Source of the DNA: a virus
IMG/VR virus record: IMGVR_UViG_3300009285_003361
Coordinates: 1 to 32,726 of that record
DNA: 32,726 nucleotides
Reading direction: 5' to 3' (one strand)
Part shown: in pieces, positions 7,325-15,387 of the stretch
Layout: the number at the start of each line of letters is the position of its first letter
Numbering within the stretch: position 1 is the first letter of the stretch
The notes under the pieces: model-generated
Told to the model about the DNA's origin: nothing
The model's database searches: none
What the model saw: the letters and a program-made list of their open reading frames with translations, nothing else
Made by a program: the position numbers and the translations under genes

Positions 7325-7731
7325 GCGGCGATTTTTTCCGACTCGATGGCGGTTTTTGTCGCGTCGTAAGTCTTATGGATCAAATGCAGGGCAGTAATTT
7401 GGGCGTCTCCCAATCCGGCAGCCTTGCCTAATTCGTATATTTCGGTCTCCTGTTCTGGTGTCCAACCGGGGGATGGGAGGATGGCATGAGGCAGTTCAGC
7501 GGCAACCGGGACCGTCGTGGGAGTAGCCGCAGGAGCATCATAGCGGTCTATCGGGACATAGGATGAGATTTCCATGGCCGGTGCCTTGCCCTCTATCTGC
7601 CGCTCAATCCGATAGGATAATTCTTGCGAGACAGTCCGACAATTCTTGAACGCCGCGGCCTCAATAGCCTTGTACGCCTCGACCGTCAGGACGATTTTTG
7701 CCGACATGCTACGCTTTGCTTTTCTAGCCAT
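7321..7731 (-). CDS. hypothetical protein with Arc-like N-terminal region
   Basis: ATG 7731 has GGAGGAATC directly upstream, giving 136 residues. Residues 1-48 (MARKAKRSMSAKIVLTVEAY, then a helix-turn-helix run to RIERQIEGK) resemble the ribbon-helix-helix fold of Arc/MetJ-type DNA-binding proteins: a short strand, S-A-K-I-V-L-T-V, followed by two helices. A proline and alanine linker leads to a C-terminal helical part. It may be a late regulator or a small virion protein. Its stop overlaps the fibre start, so the two are co-translated. Confidence 0.6.
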   Translation of the reverse strand: MARKAKRSMSAKIVLTVEAYKAIEAAAFKNCRTVSQELSYRIERQIEGKAPAMEISSYVPIDRYDAPAATPTTVPVAAELPHAILPSPGWTPEQETEIYELGKAAGLGDAQITALHLIHKTYDATKTAIESEKIAA

Positions 7732-7756
7732 GATTCCTCCGTTCTTTTTTTACGAA

Positions 7757-9277
7757 CTATTCTACTCCGCCAGCGATCTCCGCCCCGGTGACCCGCGTCG
7801 CCGTGCCCGCGACTTTCTTGGCTATCTTGACCGGGGCAGCCTGGCTCGCTTTAATGGTCTTGGCGAGGTTCTGCGGCGTCACCAGTGCCCTAGCCAAATC
7901 TTTGATGTTCCCCGATGGCGTCCCGATGGCATGCCGTGTGAATGACCTCGATGCCAAAACGTCCATCAAATCCTCGATCTCCGATCTCAGAGACGGATAC
8001 TTTTCTCCGACCTCACGGATGAGGTCCTGTCGCAAACCGCCCTTGTTAAAGAACCGTTCAAGCGTGTCCACCTTGCCGATCATTGCCATTCGGCTCTTGT
8101 CCTGCGTCCCGACCAGTTTGCGTAGCGAGTCGTAATCAGTGGAGAAATCGTGAAATTTAGCGTTGGCGCTAGTCAGTTCCCCATAGTTCATCTTCTTGCC
8201 GGCGTTTTCGATCGCGTCCCGGAAGCCGCCGGCCAATCTCTTGATAGCGAGCTCGCCGACCTCGGAAGTGACCTGCGGGACCCCGCCAAACTTAAAGCTC
8301 TGCAATTTATCTAGTTCCCGGCGGATGCGGACCATGCTTGCGGCGCTCTTCATCGGATCATCGCGCATATTCTTTATCAAGCCTTGTATCTTGATGTAAT
8401 CACCCGCCATAAGAGCCTTAACAGTGGAGTCCTGCCCTCCCATTCCCTCATTGACGAACTTTTCCAGGTCGTCGGCCAGGGGGTTGAGGTCAAACACCTT
8501 TTCCCCTTTTGTCTTGGCATGGAGCCCTTCCAATGCCTTCTCCACCGCCTCGCCACTAGACTTTCTGAGTCTGCTTATGTGATCTTGTATCTTTCCTAGG
8601 ATATTTACTGCCTTGTTCTCCACAGCCAACTGCGCGGCGGGCCCGCCAGTCTCTACCGCATATGGGCGGGTCAATGCTCTCTTGATCGCCTCAGCCGGAA
8701 TCTTTAGATAGGTGGCGGCGAACTCTGGCAAGAGCGACACTGCCTTTCCCGCAACGCCGAGGCCGAGGTCCATCATGGCCGCACCAAGTCCCATGGCTCC
8801 TATGTCGGTGATATCTTCTTTCAGATTCGCACCGGGGCGATCACCAATGGCCGCAGATGCCGCTTTCTTCGCAGCCTCACCAGCAGACACGCCGACGAAT
8901 TGCATTGCGGCTGAGGCTAAGAGACTTGTCCCACCCGTCATTGTAGCGGCGGCAATAGAACCGGCAGCCAATGGGCCATATTCACCGACTACCCGGCCTG
9001 TTGATTCTTCCAGGCTTGGTTTTTCGATCTTCGTTCCTGCGAGTCCAGCGCGGACGCCACGGACGAATTCGCCAGGATCTAGCCTCTGATTCCTTGGATC
9101 ACGCTGATGTTTCGCACGTTCCGCCAATTCCCGCTCTCGTATCGCAGCCAACTGTTCCCCGATCGTCTTATTCGCCTGTTCCAGATGCGGATCGACCGGA
9201 GCATCAACCATTGGGCCAAGATCGAAGAAATCAGGCGACTCTATTGTGCTCGGGCCGAGATCGGAGAAATCAGGCAT
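7757..9277 (-). CDS. putative internal virion / ejection protein
   Basis: This 506-residue protein starts at ATG 9277 behind AAGGAG. The N-terminus carries a duplicated D-F-x-D-L-G-P motif (residues 3-8 and 16-22). Residues about 90-135 are rich in alanine and glycine and hydrophobic (LAAGSIAAATMTGGTSLLAS), and much of the remainder is predicted helical and charged. Long helical, alanine-rich proteins next to the tail hub are typical of podovirus ejection proteins, which leave the capsid ahead of the DNA and form a channel across the envelope. I find no cysteine in the sequence. The assignment is from composition and position, not from a recognised domain. Confidence 0.6.
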   Translation of the reverse strand: MPDFSDLGPSTIESPDFFDLGPMVDAPVDPHLEQANKTIGEQLAAIRERELAERAKHQRDPRNQRLDPGEFVRGVRAGLAGTKIEKPSLEESTGRVVGEYGPLAAGSIAAATMTGGTSLLASAAMQFVGVSAGEAAKKAASAAIGDRPGANLKEDITDIGAMGLGAAMMDLGLGVAGKAVSLLPEFAATYLKIPAEAIKRALTRPYAVETGGPAAQLAVENKAVNILGKIQDHISRLRKSSGEAVEKALEGLHAKTKGEKVFDLNPLADDLEKFVNEGMGGQDSTVKALMAGDYIKIQGLIKNMRDDPMKSAASMVRIRRELDKLQSFKFGGVPQVTSEVGELAIKRLAGGFRDAIENAGKKMNYGELTSANAKFHDFSTDYDSLRKLVGTQDKSRMAMIGKVDTLERFFNKGGLRQDLIREVGEKYPSLRSEIEDLMDVLASRSFTRHAIGTPSGNIKDLARALVTPQNLAKTIKASQAAPVKIAKKVAGTATRVTGAEIAGGVE

Positions 9278-9279
9278 AT

Positions 9280-10344
9280 CTACTCCTTAATCTTGAGTCC
9301 AGGATCACGCTTCTTCGCGGCCTCGATATTCTTTTCCAGTATTTTATGCTCTTTTCCTGAACTGTCAATGATGGTCATTATATCCGAATCGCGTGGACCA
9401 CCCTGCAACTTGTCCAGGATTGCCTTGTACTGAGATTGAACTTTTGCGATGTTCTCTTTAAGGACATCAGCAGGCTGGTTGGGATCAAGGGAAGTAGCGG
9501 TAGAACTCAGTAATTGAAGTTCGATGTTGGAAACCTGGCCCAAAGCCCCCCCAGTCTTTGAATTGTCGCGCATTTCTTGTAACCTTCCAAATGCGAGATT
9601 GGATCTGAGAGTGTCAATATAACCTTCAAGCGCCTTGCGACTGGAACCGGGGACTTTGGACAAGACTGCTCCTGGCACTCCAGTAGTTTTCATGCCAATT
9701 ATTCCTATGGCTTTCGTGGCCGCATCAATTACATTTGTGGAATGCAACTGTGCTGCATTTCTCGCATCTTCTATCTTTTGTGCCGTTGTCTCTCTTTTTT
9801 CTGCCGCGGGACCTCCCGGAATGGCTTCAAGTTTTTCACCACCCGCAACAAATCGGAAGCCTGGCGGAGCTTTATCCCCTTTGGGTTTTTCGGTTTTGGT
9901 CTGAGCGAGAAAAACCGCATTTGGGATCGCATCCCCCGGTTGGTATCCCATATTGGCAATTTTGGGATAGTTGGCGATGATTTCCGGGGTCACGTTGACG
10001 ACTCGTTTGTCAGCTGGCGGGATATATCGGGCACCAGTCGGCAACCCAAGATTCGGCAAAAGTGATTGTATCGTCATTGGCTCGCCAGTTGGACTGGTAA
10101 ACGTACCGCCTTTTTCGAGCAATCCCATGAGTCCGCTTTCTCGCCCTCCAGCTTCAGTCGCAAGTCGCGCTTTTTCCGCTTCGGATGCTTTCGCTACCGT
10201 TTCTCTTCGGCTCGCTAATCCTTCCCCAATGCCTTTCCCCGCCTGCAAAATGCCCTGCGCGATCGGGTCCATTTGCGATGCCTGCATTTGAGCGATCAAA
10301 GCGGCGAGTTGAGACGGCTGACGACGCGAAATAAACTCGGGCAT
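9280..10344 (-). CDS. putative internal virion protein
   Basis: This 354-residue protein starts at ATG 10344 with AGGAGG upstream, and is separated by two bases from the gene before and two from the gene after. It opens with helical segments rich in alanine and glutamine (SQLAALIAQMQASQMDPIAQ) and contains a charged coiled coil (ASEAEKARLATEAG). The C-terminal half is helical and ends in KKRDPGLKIKE. No signal peptide and no cysteine were found. Its position between the S74-domain protein and the 506-residue ejection-like protein supports an ejection or tail-internal role, but no family is recognised. Confidence 0.6.
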   Translation of the reverse strand: MPEFISRRQPSQLAALIAQMQASQMDPIAQGILQAGKGIGEGLASRRETVAKASEAEKARLATEAGGRESGLMGLLEKGGTFTSPTGEPMTIQSLLPNLGLPTGARYIPPADKRVVNVTPEIIANYPKIANMGYQPGDAIPNAVFLAQTKTEKPKGDKAPPGFRFVAGGEKLEAIPGGPAAEKRETTAQKIEDARNAAQLHSTNVIDAATKAIGIIGMKTTGVPGAVLSKVPGSSRKALEGYIDTLRSNLAFGRLQEMRDNSKTGGALGQVSNIELQLLSSTATSLDPNQPADVLKENIAKVQSQYKAILDKLQGGPRDSDIMTIIDSSGKEHKILEKNIEAAKKRDPGLKIKE

Positions 10345-10345
10345 A

Positions 10346-11176
10346 TTATGCCTCCTGCTTTAAGAGCATGATCTTGCGTCTGACTTCATACGGAAGCCCG
10401 GAATAATTGACAGTCTTGAATTTTTCTCTCCATCCGACCAAGGATGGATAGAATCTCTCCACATCTTGCGCGATGACTCCGATAGACTCACCGAGATATG
10501 TCCCAAGAGACCTGGCTTTTTCATTCCAATCCCATTTGACTATATCCAATTCTCCTGCTTTCCCAATGATGCGGATATTCTTTTTGAGATTCGCATCCGA
10601 AAGAGCTCCACCGGCAATCAGCCCGCCGGCGCCGATGGCCGAACCCCAAAGTGCGCTTTGTCTTGCCTTGCCGGCAAGATGCGCCGCTTGTTCGCGGTCG
10701 AGCCTGGCCTGTTCCATGTCTCGCTGCGAGGACAATTCCTGGCCGAGGGCCTGGGCGAGTGTTACGAACATTTCCCTGTTTCCCTGGATATCCATGCCCA
10801 TCGCCTGCATGATGTACTGCGCCAGCGCCGACGACTGCTGCGCGATGAGCTGGCCCACCTGTTGCTCTCCTGCGGCCCTGGCCTGGCCCATGGAGGCTGC
10901 CTCGATATCGGAGCCAGTCAGGCCGCGTTTCATGGCCTCAGACTGCGCCGCGGCGACATTGGCTCGGGAGCCCTCACGCAAAGAAGCGATGGCAGGAGCT
11001 TGCTGTCCCATAAGCAGCTCCTGGATGCTAGGCAACACATCGGTCATGCGGGCCTGCGGGGACTGTAAGAGCTTAAAAATGGTGCCGGGATCGGCGCTCG
11101 GGCCGCCTGGACCGAGAATGTCCATGAGACTCGGTAGTTGTGGGGCCTGATACGGGGCCATCATATTTTCGGCCAT
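10346..11176 (-). CDS. virion protein with C-terminal S74 intramolecular chaperone domain
   Basis: This 276-residue protein starts at ATG 11176 with AGGAGAG upstream. Residues 1-170 are helical and rich in glutamine and alanine. A glycine-rich hydrophobic hinge (SAIGAGGLIAGGA) leads at residue 193 to SDANLKKNIRIIG, the opening of peptidase S74 (endosialidase-type) chaperone domains. GVIAQDVERFYPSLV and VNYSGLPYEV follow, as expected for the family. These domains trimerise tail fibres and often cut themselves off at the serine of the SD motif. Here the domain is short (about 84 residues) and is attached to a helical rather than a beta-fibre protein, so cleavage is uncertain. Confidence 0.8.
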   Translation of the reverse strand: MAENMMAPYQAPQLPSLMDILGPGGPSADPGTIFKLLQSPQARMTDVLPSIQELLMGQQAPAIASLREGSRANVAAAQSEAMKRGLTGSDIEAASMGQARAAGEQQVGQLIAQQSSALAQYIMQAMGMDIQGNREMFVTLAQALGQELSSQRDMEQARLDREQAAHLAGKARQSALWGSAIGAGGLIAGGALSDANLKKNIRIIGKAGELDIVKWDWNEKARSLGTYLGESIGVIAQDVERFYPSLVGWREKFKTVNYSGLPYEVRRKIMLLKQEA

Positions 11177-11186
11177 ATTGTCTCTC

Positions 11187-14165
11187 CTAATCCTCAGTCA
11201 GTCTTGTGAACACGATTTTAAGCCCGAAGACCTTCCACGGTCCTTGCAAGCCGGAGTGCGTCAATCCGAAACTGAACCACCGAGCCGATACATTATTGCT
11301 TAAATCGGCCGGTACTTTCGCGGCGATGAAGCGGGAATAGTCCTCATTGAGATTGATTGCGTTTAGCGAAAATGTGTCCGTTGAGGCGTCGATCGTATAC
11401 GATGGCGTAAGGCTGATAGCATAGCCTGGATCGGGGAGCCCCGCAAGATCATAATACATCCGCTTCAATTCCTTCTTCTGCCAAGTGTTGCCGAAATCGA
11501 AGTCTTTTGTCTTGATCGTTGATGTGAAAGACGCGCCGTCATCATCCTGCCCGACATCCATTTGATAAACGAATCCGGTGCTCGCCGAATCCCCGCAGTA
11601 TAATTTGCGGTTATAAAGCCCCAAGGATGAGCAATTCGGCGCGTCATGTAAAACCCATTGATCCCGAGAATCGAGGACCAAGAGGCGATCATTCACCACC
11701 GTCCCGGATGTGCCGGAAGTGTAGGCCAAATAGTAGCGGTCCCGGTAGACTTCCGATGCAAGAGCTGGCCTAGATGTTCCCTCATCCCAATTTATCGTGC
11801 AATCGTTGAGCGTCGGCGTTTCCGTGCCGGAATCGAGATCGAAAAGAACGCGATAAGCGACATAGGCGGCGGTCGCCACGGAAATAACGGTGTTATTTGT
11901 CTGCGCGGTAAAAGTCGCGGTTGTGCGAGTGACTGAATTGCAAGTTGGCCCGGTGGAAATAGAGAAAGTGATCCCCCCGTTGTTCAGGACCTGATTGCAT
12001 TGGAACAGGCCCCAATCGGTTATAGCGGTCCCAGGATTGCGGCACTGGCTGATGAAATAGCCGGTGGTTGCTGATGGAAGGGTTACTATTGTGATCCCAG
12101 GCGATTCAGTTAAACCGGACTGCGAGAACGTGGCCCTATATTGAGCATATCTGCTCTTATCACTTGGCTGTGTGTTGTTTGCAATACTGGCGTATGACGA
12201 CCACAGATCGTTGTTCGGCGACGTGGAACTCCTGATTGAATATGAGAGAGTCGTCCCTGAGATGGGGAATGAGGTTACATCTAGGGACCCAAACGTCGGG
12301 GTTGAAAAGGTGGTGTCAAGAATACGCGATGTGAAAGTAGCTACGGAAACAAAATCAGTATTTAATGGATGGGGAATATCCGTTGAAATATGAAAAAAAT
12401 CAACAAAAACTGTCGCTGGCGAAGCCGCAGTATTACATCTTATTGTTGCTTCAGAAACGGTTGGAGAAGCAGAAATGGTTCCAGAAGCCTTGAACACCCC
12501 ATTACGATAAAAATAAACCGCTGGATTGGTTATCGTACCGACAATTACTGTGTAGGTAGAATAAGCTGGTTGCACTAATGTTTCTACCCCGGCATTAACT
12601 AGCCCATTCGCTCTATAAACTACTTGCCAAGTTGAAATATATACCGCTCCAAAAACGGTACTTCCTTTATTAAATTGAAAGATGAGTGTCGTATCTGTAT
12701 TAGGCGCTGAATTTTGACCACGAGCAACAAGCATTGTATTTGTCCCGACCCCACTGGAACCAGAAAAAGTTTTTTTATAAAGCGTGTCGCTCCCGGATGA
12801 GCATGTGAATGTAAGACTACCTCCGGATACTGATTCAGTAGGTGATCCCGTTATTGACCAACCATCATTCGTTGGCGAGACATTCGCATCATAACGGAAT
12901 ACATAGGTACTCGTGATCCCGGAAAAATGAACATATCCGTTCGGGTTCACCCCGCATCCAGAACATGTCCCGAGAGAGAATAGAGAAGTCGTATTGTCGA
13001 GCAGAGTTGCGGATGATGGCACGATATTCCCGGGGCTTATCGTCGCACTCATCGGCGCGCCTGGTCCCGAAGCCGTCAGGTTCCCCGCCTCAAAATCTGT
13101 CTGACTGCTATCAGTATTGCTCCGTGAATTTCCGCCGGAAACGATGATGGTATCCACCAAATCCCGCACTGGATCGGAAACGCGAGTGATGCTCGGCCCG
13201 GTCATCTTCTCAACGCCGCGCTTGGAGAGCCAGTAGAGCGAACCCTGTTTTTCCCGGACGGATCGGTTCTCGACACAACCTACTTCGCGGGAAATCTCCC
13301 GGACGGCGAAATCCCGGCGATCAAAACCGTATAGGCCCCAGGTAGAATCCTCTTTTCCCATCACAAGCACATCTTGGTAGGTCCCCATGACGCACCGTAG
13401 CCGCTTGCCATCATTGACGCCACCCAGAGAGATCACCGCCGGCGAAGTCGAAACCGGAGAGGCCGGGATGGTATAGTCCGTTCCGTCCAGCTCGCCGGAC
13501 ATGCGGAGTTGCGATAAAGTCCCCGAGCAGTTTCCCAGGATGACCCGATTACGGAAACAGTCAATAGCGGAGCAGGTAGGAGCGCCGGAGACCGAGCCGG
13601 TCGAAGTTCCATCCCAAAAAAACATCGTATCCGATCCATTGACGCACCATAATCTTCCAAGGCATTGCTGACAATCCATGTCCTCGGTCGCGGATTTTCC
13701 CGCCAAAGCCGGACTGATTGCCGAAAATTCCCCATCCCCGTCAGATTGATACATGGTCTGCGAGGACAAGGCAACCATGTATTCGGTCCCATCGGTAGCC
13801 CGGAAGGGCCAGACGCCGCGGACTGATTGGGAGGATGCGGCGGTAGTATTAAACTTGGCAAATCCCTTGCGGCGTGAAATCCCGGCATCCTCATCCAAAT
13901 AAATGTTTTCGGCTTCGGTCAGGCAGGTGTCCCCAATCTGCGATGAAGCATAGCGGGTGACGAGTCCGCATTGTCCCAGGTTGCGGATTTCCAACTTTTC
14001 CTCGGCCTGGGCAAGGGCCAGAGAGGGCGGGAATAGCAGGATGAGGGATAAGAGCTTGGCAACGACCCCAGGAATGGCCCTGGCGGGCCTGACGATGGCC
14101 CAGGAGGGCCTGGAGGCGGCCTCGGCGGCCCAGGAGGGCCCGGCGGCGGATGATTTCAAGCTCAT
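11187..14165 (-). CDS. tail hub / stabilisation protein (gp10-like) with predicted signal peptide
   Basis: This 992-residue protein starts at ATG 14165, overlapping the preceding stop as TAATG. From about residue 58 it follows the pattern of podovirus tail hub or stabilisation proteins (P22 gp10, T7 gp12-like): NLGQCGLVTRYASSQ, then AENIYLDEDAGISRRKGF, then beta-propeller-like repeats with short strands (WPFRATDGTEYMVALSS). Before this lies an extra N-terminus with degenerate 10-residue repeats (GPSW, RPSW) and a hydrophobic stretch, VVAKLLSLILLFPPSLALAQ, that reads as a signal sequence with a cut near A-Q-A. By my count there are 20 cysteines, many in pairs (MDCQQC, GTCSGCG). The start has no strong Shine-Dalgarno sequence and depends on coupling. 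Confidence 0.75.
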   Translation of the reverse strand: MSLKSSAAGPSWAAEAASRPSWAIVRPARAIPGVVAKLLSLILLFPPSLALAQAEEKLEIRNLGQCGLVTRYASSQIGDTCLTEAENIYLDEDAGISRRKGFAKFNTTAASSQSVRGVWPFRATDGTEYMVALSSQTMYQSDGDGEFSAISPALAGKSATEDMDCQQCLGRLWCVNGSDTMFFWDGTSTGSVSGAPTCSAIDCFRNRVILGNCSGTLSQLRMSGELDGTDYTIPASPVSTSPAVISLGGVNDGKRLRCVMGTYQDVLVMGKEDSTWGLYGFDRRDFAVREISREVGCVENRSVREKQGSLYWLSKRGVEKMTGPSITRVSDPVRDLVDTIIVSGGNSRSNTDSSQTDFEAGNLTASGPGAPMSATISPGNIVPSSATLLDNTTSLFSLGTCSGCGVNPNGYVHFSGITSTYVFRYDANVSPTNDGWSITGSPTESVSGGSLTFTCSSGSDTLYKKTFSGSSGVGTNTMLVARGQNSAPNTDTTLIFQFNKGSTVFGAVYISTWQVVYRANGLVNAGVETLVQPAYSTYTVIVGTITNPAVYFYRNGVFKASGTISASPTVSEATIRCNTAASPATVFVDFFHISTDIPHPLNTDFVSVATFTSRILDTTFSTPTFGSLDVTSFPISGTTLSYSIRSSTSPNNDLWSSYASIANNTQPSDKSRYAQYRATFSQSGLTESPGITIVTLPSATTGYFISQCRNPGTAITDWGLFQCNQVLNNGGITFSISTGPTCNSVTRTTATFTAQTNNTVISVATAAYVAYRVLFDLDSGTETPTLNDCTINWDEGTSRPALASEVYRDRYYLAYTSGTSGTVVNDRLLVLDSRDQWVLHDAPNCSSLGLYNRKLYCGDSASTGFVYQMDVGQDDDGASFTSTIKTKDFDFGNTWQKKELKRMYYDLAGLPDPGYAISLTPSYTIDASTDTFSLNAINLNEDYSRFIAAKVPADLSNNVSARWFSFGLTHSGLQGPWKVFGLKIVFTRLTED
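14097..14140 (-). repeat. GC-rich 14-bp repeat, period 30, in tail hub N-terminus
   Basis: The + strand sequence GGCCCAGGAGGGCC occurs at 14097-14110 and again at 14127-14140, with further GGCC blocks between and around the copies (14076-14150). The 30-base period encodes the degenerate 10-residue repeats GPSWAAEAAS and RPSWAIVRPA ahead of the predicted signal segment. It looks like a recent local expansion. Its composition differs from the remainder of the gene. Confidence 0.75.
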
Positions 14166-14875
14166 TATGGCCCCGCAGGGATGCCGGGAGTGATGGAAGG
14201 GTTATTTGACGGCCGCGCCATAGCCACGCCGGCAAGCCTGGCAAGCCCCTGAATGTAAATCTGCTGATACAACTGGATTAAATTCGTTTGCCCGTCTATT
14301 GCGGCCATGCGGACGGCCGCGCAGTAGGCTAGAATGTGATGAAACGAGTAGAATTCCCGGATTCCGTTGAAAGGCACGTCCGCATCAACCGTTATATCAT
14401 TGGCCTGCGCGTAAAACTCCACCTTGACCGTGCCTGTAGACGTGGAATCGGCCGGGAACGGATAAATCCCGATCATTGTCCTAGAGGCAAAAGTGACGAA
14501 ATAATTTTGCGGTGTTCCCGAGACTGTTTCCCATTCTTTGGTTTGGTCAAGCGCAACCGGGCTTTTCTCGGATAAGACCCTGTTTCTCCATGTCATGCGC
14601 TTGATTGCCAAAAAGGAGTTAGGGACAGCGTAATAGGTCGTGCCGGCCACGAGCTCTATATTTGAGGACCGGATGATCGGCCAGGTTTGGGCCACTGCCT
14701 CGGATTGGCAGTCCAAGATAAGATCATCTATTTGTCCGTTCGTAAATCTGAGGCGGGAAGTGGCGGAGCCGGAATCGGAAACTAGAACCCTGGCTTGTGA
14801 GCGGATATCGGAGAGCGTGAGAGCGTTGGCGCTACCCGCTAGAAACGCCACCGCCAGAAAACCAAGTCCAAGCAT
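14165..14875 (-). CDS. head-tail adaptor (gp4-like) with predicted signal peptide
   Basis: This 236-residue protein matches the podovirus head-tail adaptor pattern: LTLSDIRSQARVLVSD at the start of the fold, LRFTNGQIDDLILDCQSEA, VAGTTYYAVPNSFLAIKRM, GTPQNYFV and MIGIYPFPADSTSTG, then a helical C-terminus. Such adaptors bind the portal and seat the tail. The first 18 residues (MLGLGFLAVAFLAGSANA) precede the fold and look like a signal peptide ending in A-N-A, though without a basic n-region. ATG 14875 is preceded by GAGGGGG. I see no plausible in-frame start between it and the fold, so the extension appears real. Export of an adaptor would be unexpected. Confidence 0.78.
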   Translation of the reverse strand: MLGLGFLAVAFLAGSANALTLSDIRSQARVLVSDSGSATSRLRFTNGQIDDLILDCQSEAVAQTWPIIRSSNIELVAGTTYYAVPNSFLAIKRMTWRNRVLSEKSPVALDQTKEWETVSGTPQNYFVTFASRTMIGIYPFPADSTSTGTVKVEFYAQANDITVDADVPFNGIREFYSFHHILAYCAAVRMAAIDGQTNLIQLYQQIYIQGLARLAGVAMARPSNNPSITPGIPAGP

Positions 14876-14967
14876 GACACCCCCTCACTTTACCCATGCC
14901 CCCACCGCTATCCCGGCGATGAAGACTACGACTATCCAAGGCCACAGATAGGGGGCCTGTGCTCGAC

Positions 14968-15378
14968 CTACGGAACGGATTGAGTTTCCTCTACTGCAAC
15001 TACGGTCATGGATGCTACGCCGACCGTCGTATAGCAGTAAAATGCCGCCGAACTGTTCGTGCAAAAAACTGGAAAAGTGGCCGAATTGGTTGATTCGCCA
15101 AGAACGTACAGATTTGATGCCTGCACGGTGGACGATCCGATGGCAACGGTCACGCCGCCGCGGTTCTCAAAACAGATTCGCCGTCTGGATTTATCCGTTA
15201 CGGCGGCTCTAAGCAGATTTGCAACCCCAGTCGAGTTGCACAAAACTGAATATGTCCCGATCGTGTCGCCACCGGATTGAGCCACGCGGCGAGTCCGGCC
15301 GCCTTCCATGAGAAAATCAGACGGGTCGGCCGCCCATGCAGCTATCGGGAATAAGAGAGCAAGCAGGATAATTTTCAT
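14968..15378 (-). CDS. small exported cysteine-containing protein
   Basis: This 136-residue protein starts at ATG 15378. The N-terminus MKIILLALLFPIAAWA is a clear signal peptide with a cut near A-W-A, before ADPSDFLMEGG. The mature part is beta-rich and contains four cysteines (VLCNST, RRICFEN, VFCTNSS, FYCYTT), consistent with two disulfides. It lies between two other signal-bearing genes, so it is probably a tail or fibre component. The 92-base gap after it (14876-14967) holds a short hydrophobic frame without a normal start codon. Confidence 0.75.
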   Translation of the reverse strand: MKIILLALLFPIAAWAADPSDFLMEGGRTRRVAQSGGDTIGTYSVLCNSTGVANLLRAAVTDKSRRRICFENRGGVTVAIGSSTVQASNLYVLGESTNSATFPVFCTNSSAAFYCYTTVGVASMTVVAVEETQSVP

Positions 15379-15387
15379 GCCGCCTCT

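Noticed and set aside
10473-11150. Rightward 225-residue frame opposite the S74 gene
   Set aside because: It is the antisense of a gene with a recognised domain, an artefact of high G/C at third positions.
14879-14967. Short leftward hydrophobic frame ending in IVVVFIAGIAVGAWVK
   Set aside because: It reads like a membrane segment, but there is no ATG, GTG or TTG start in frame before it. A CTG start is possible but unsupported.
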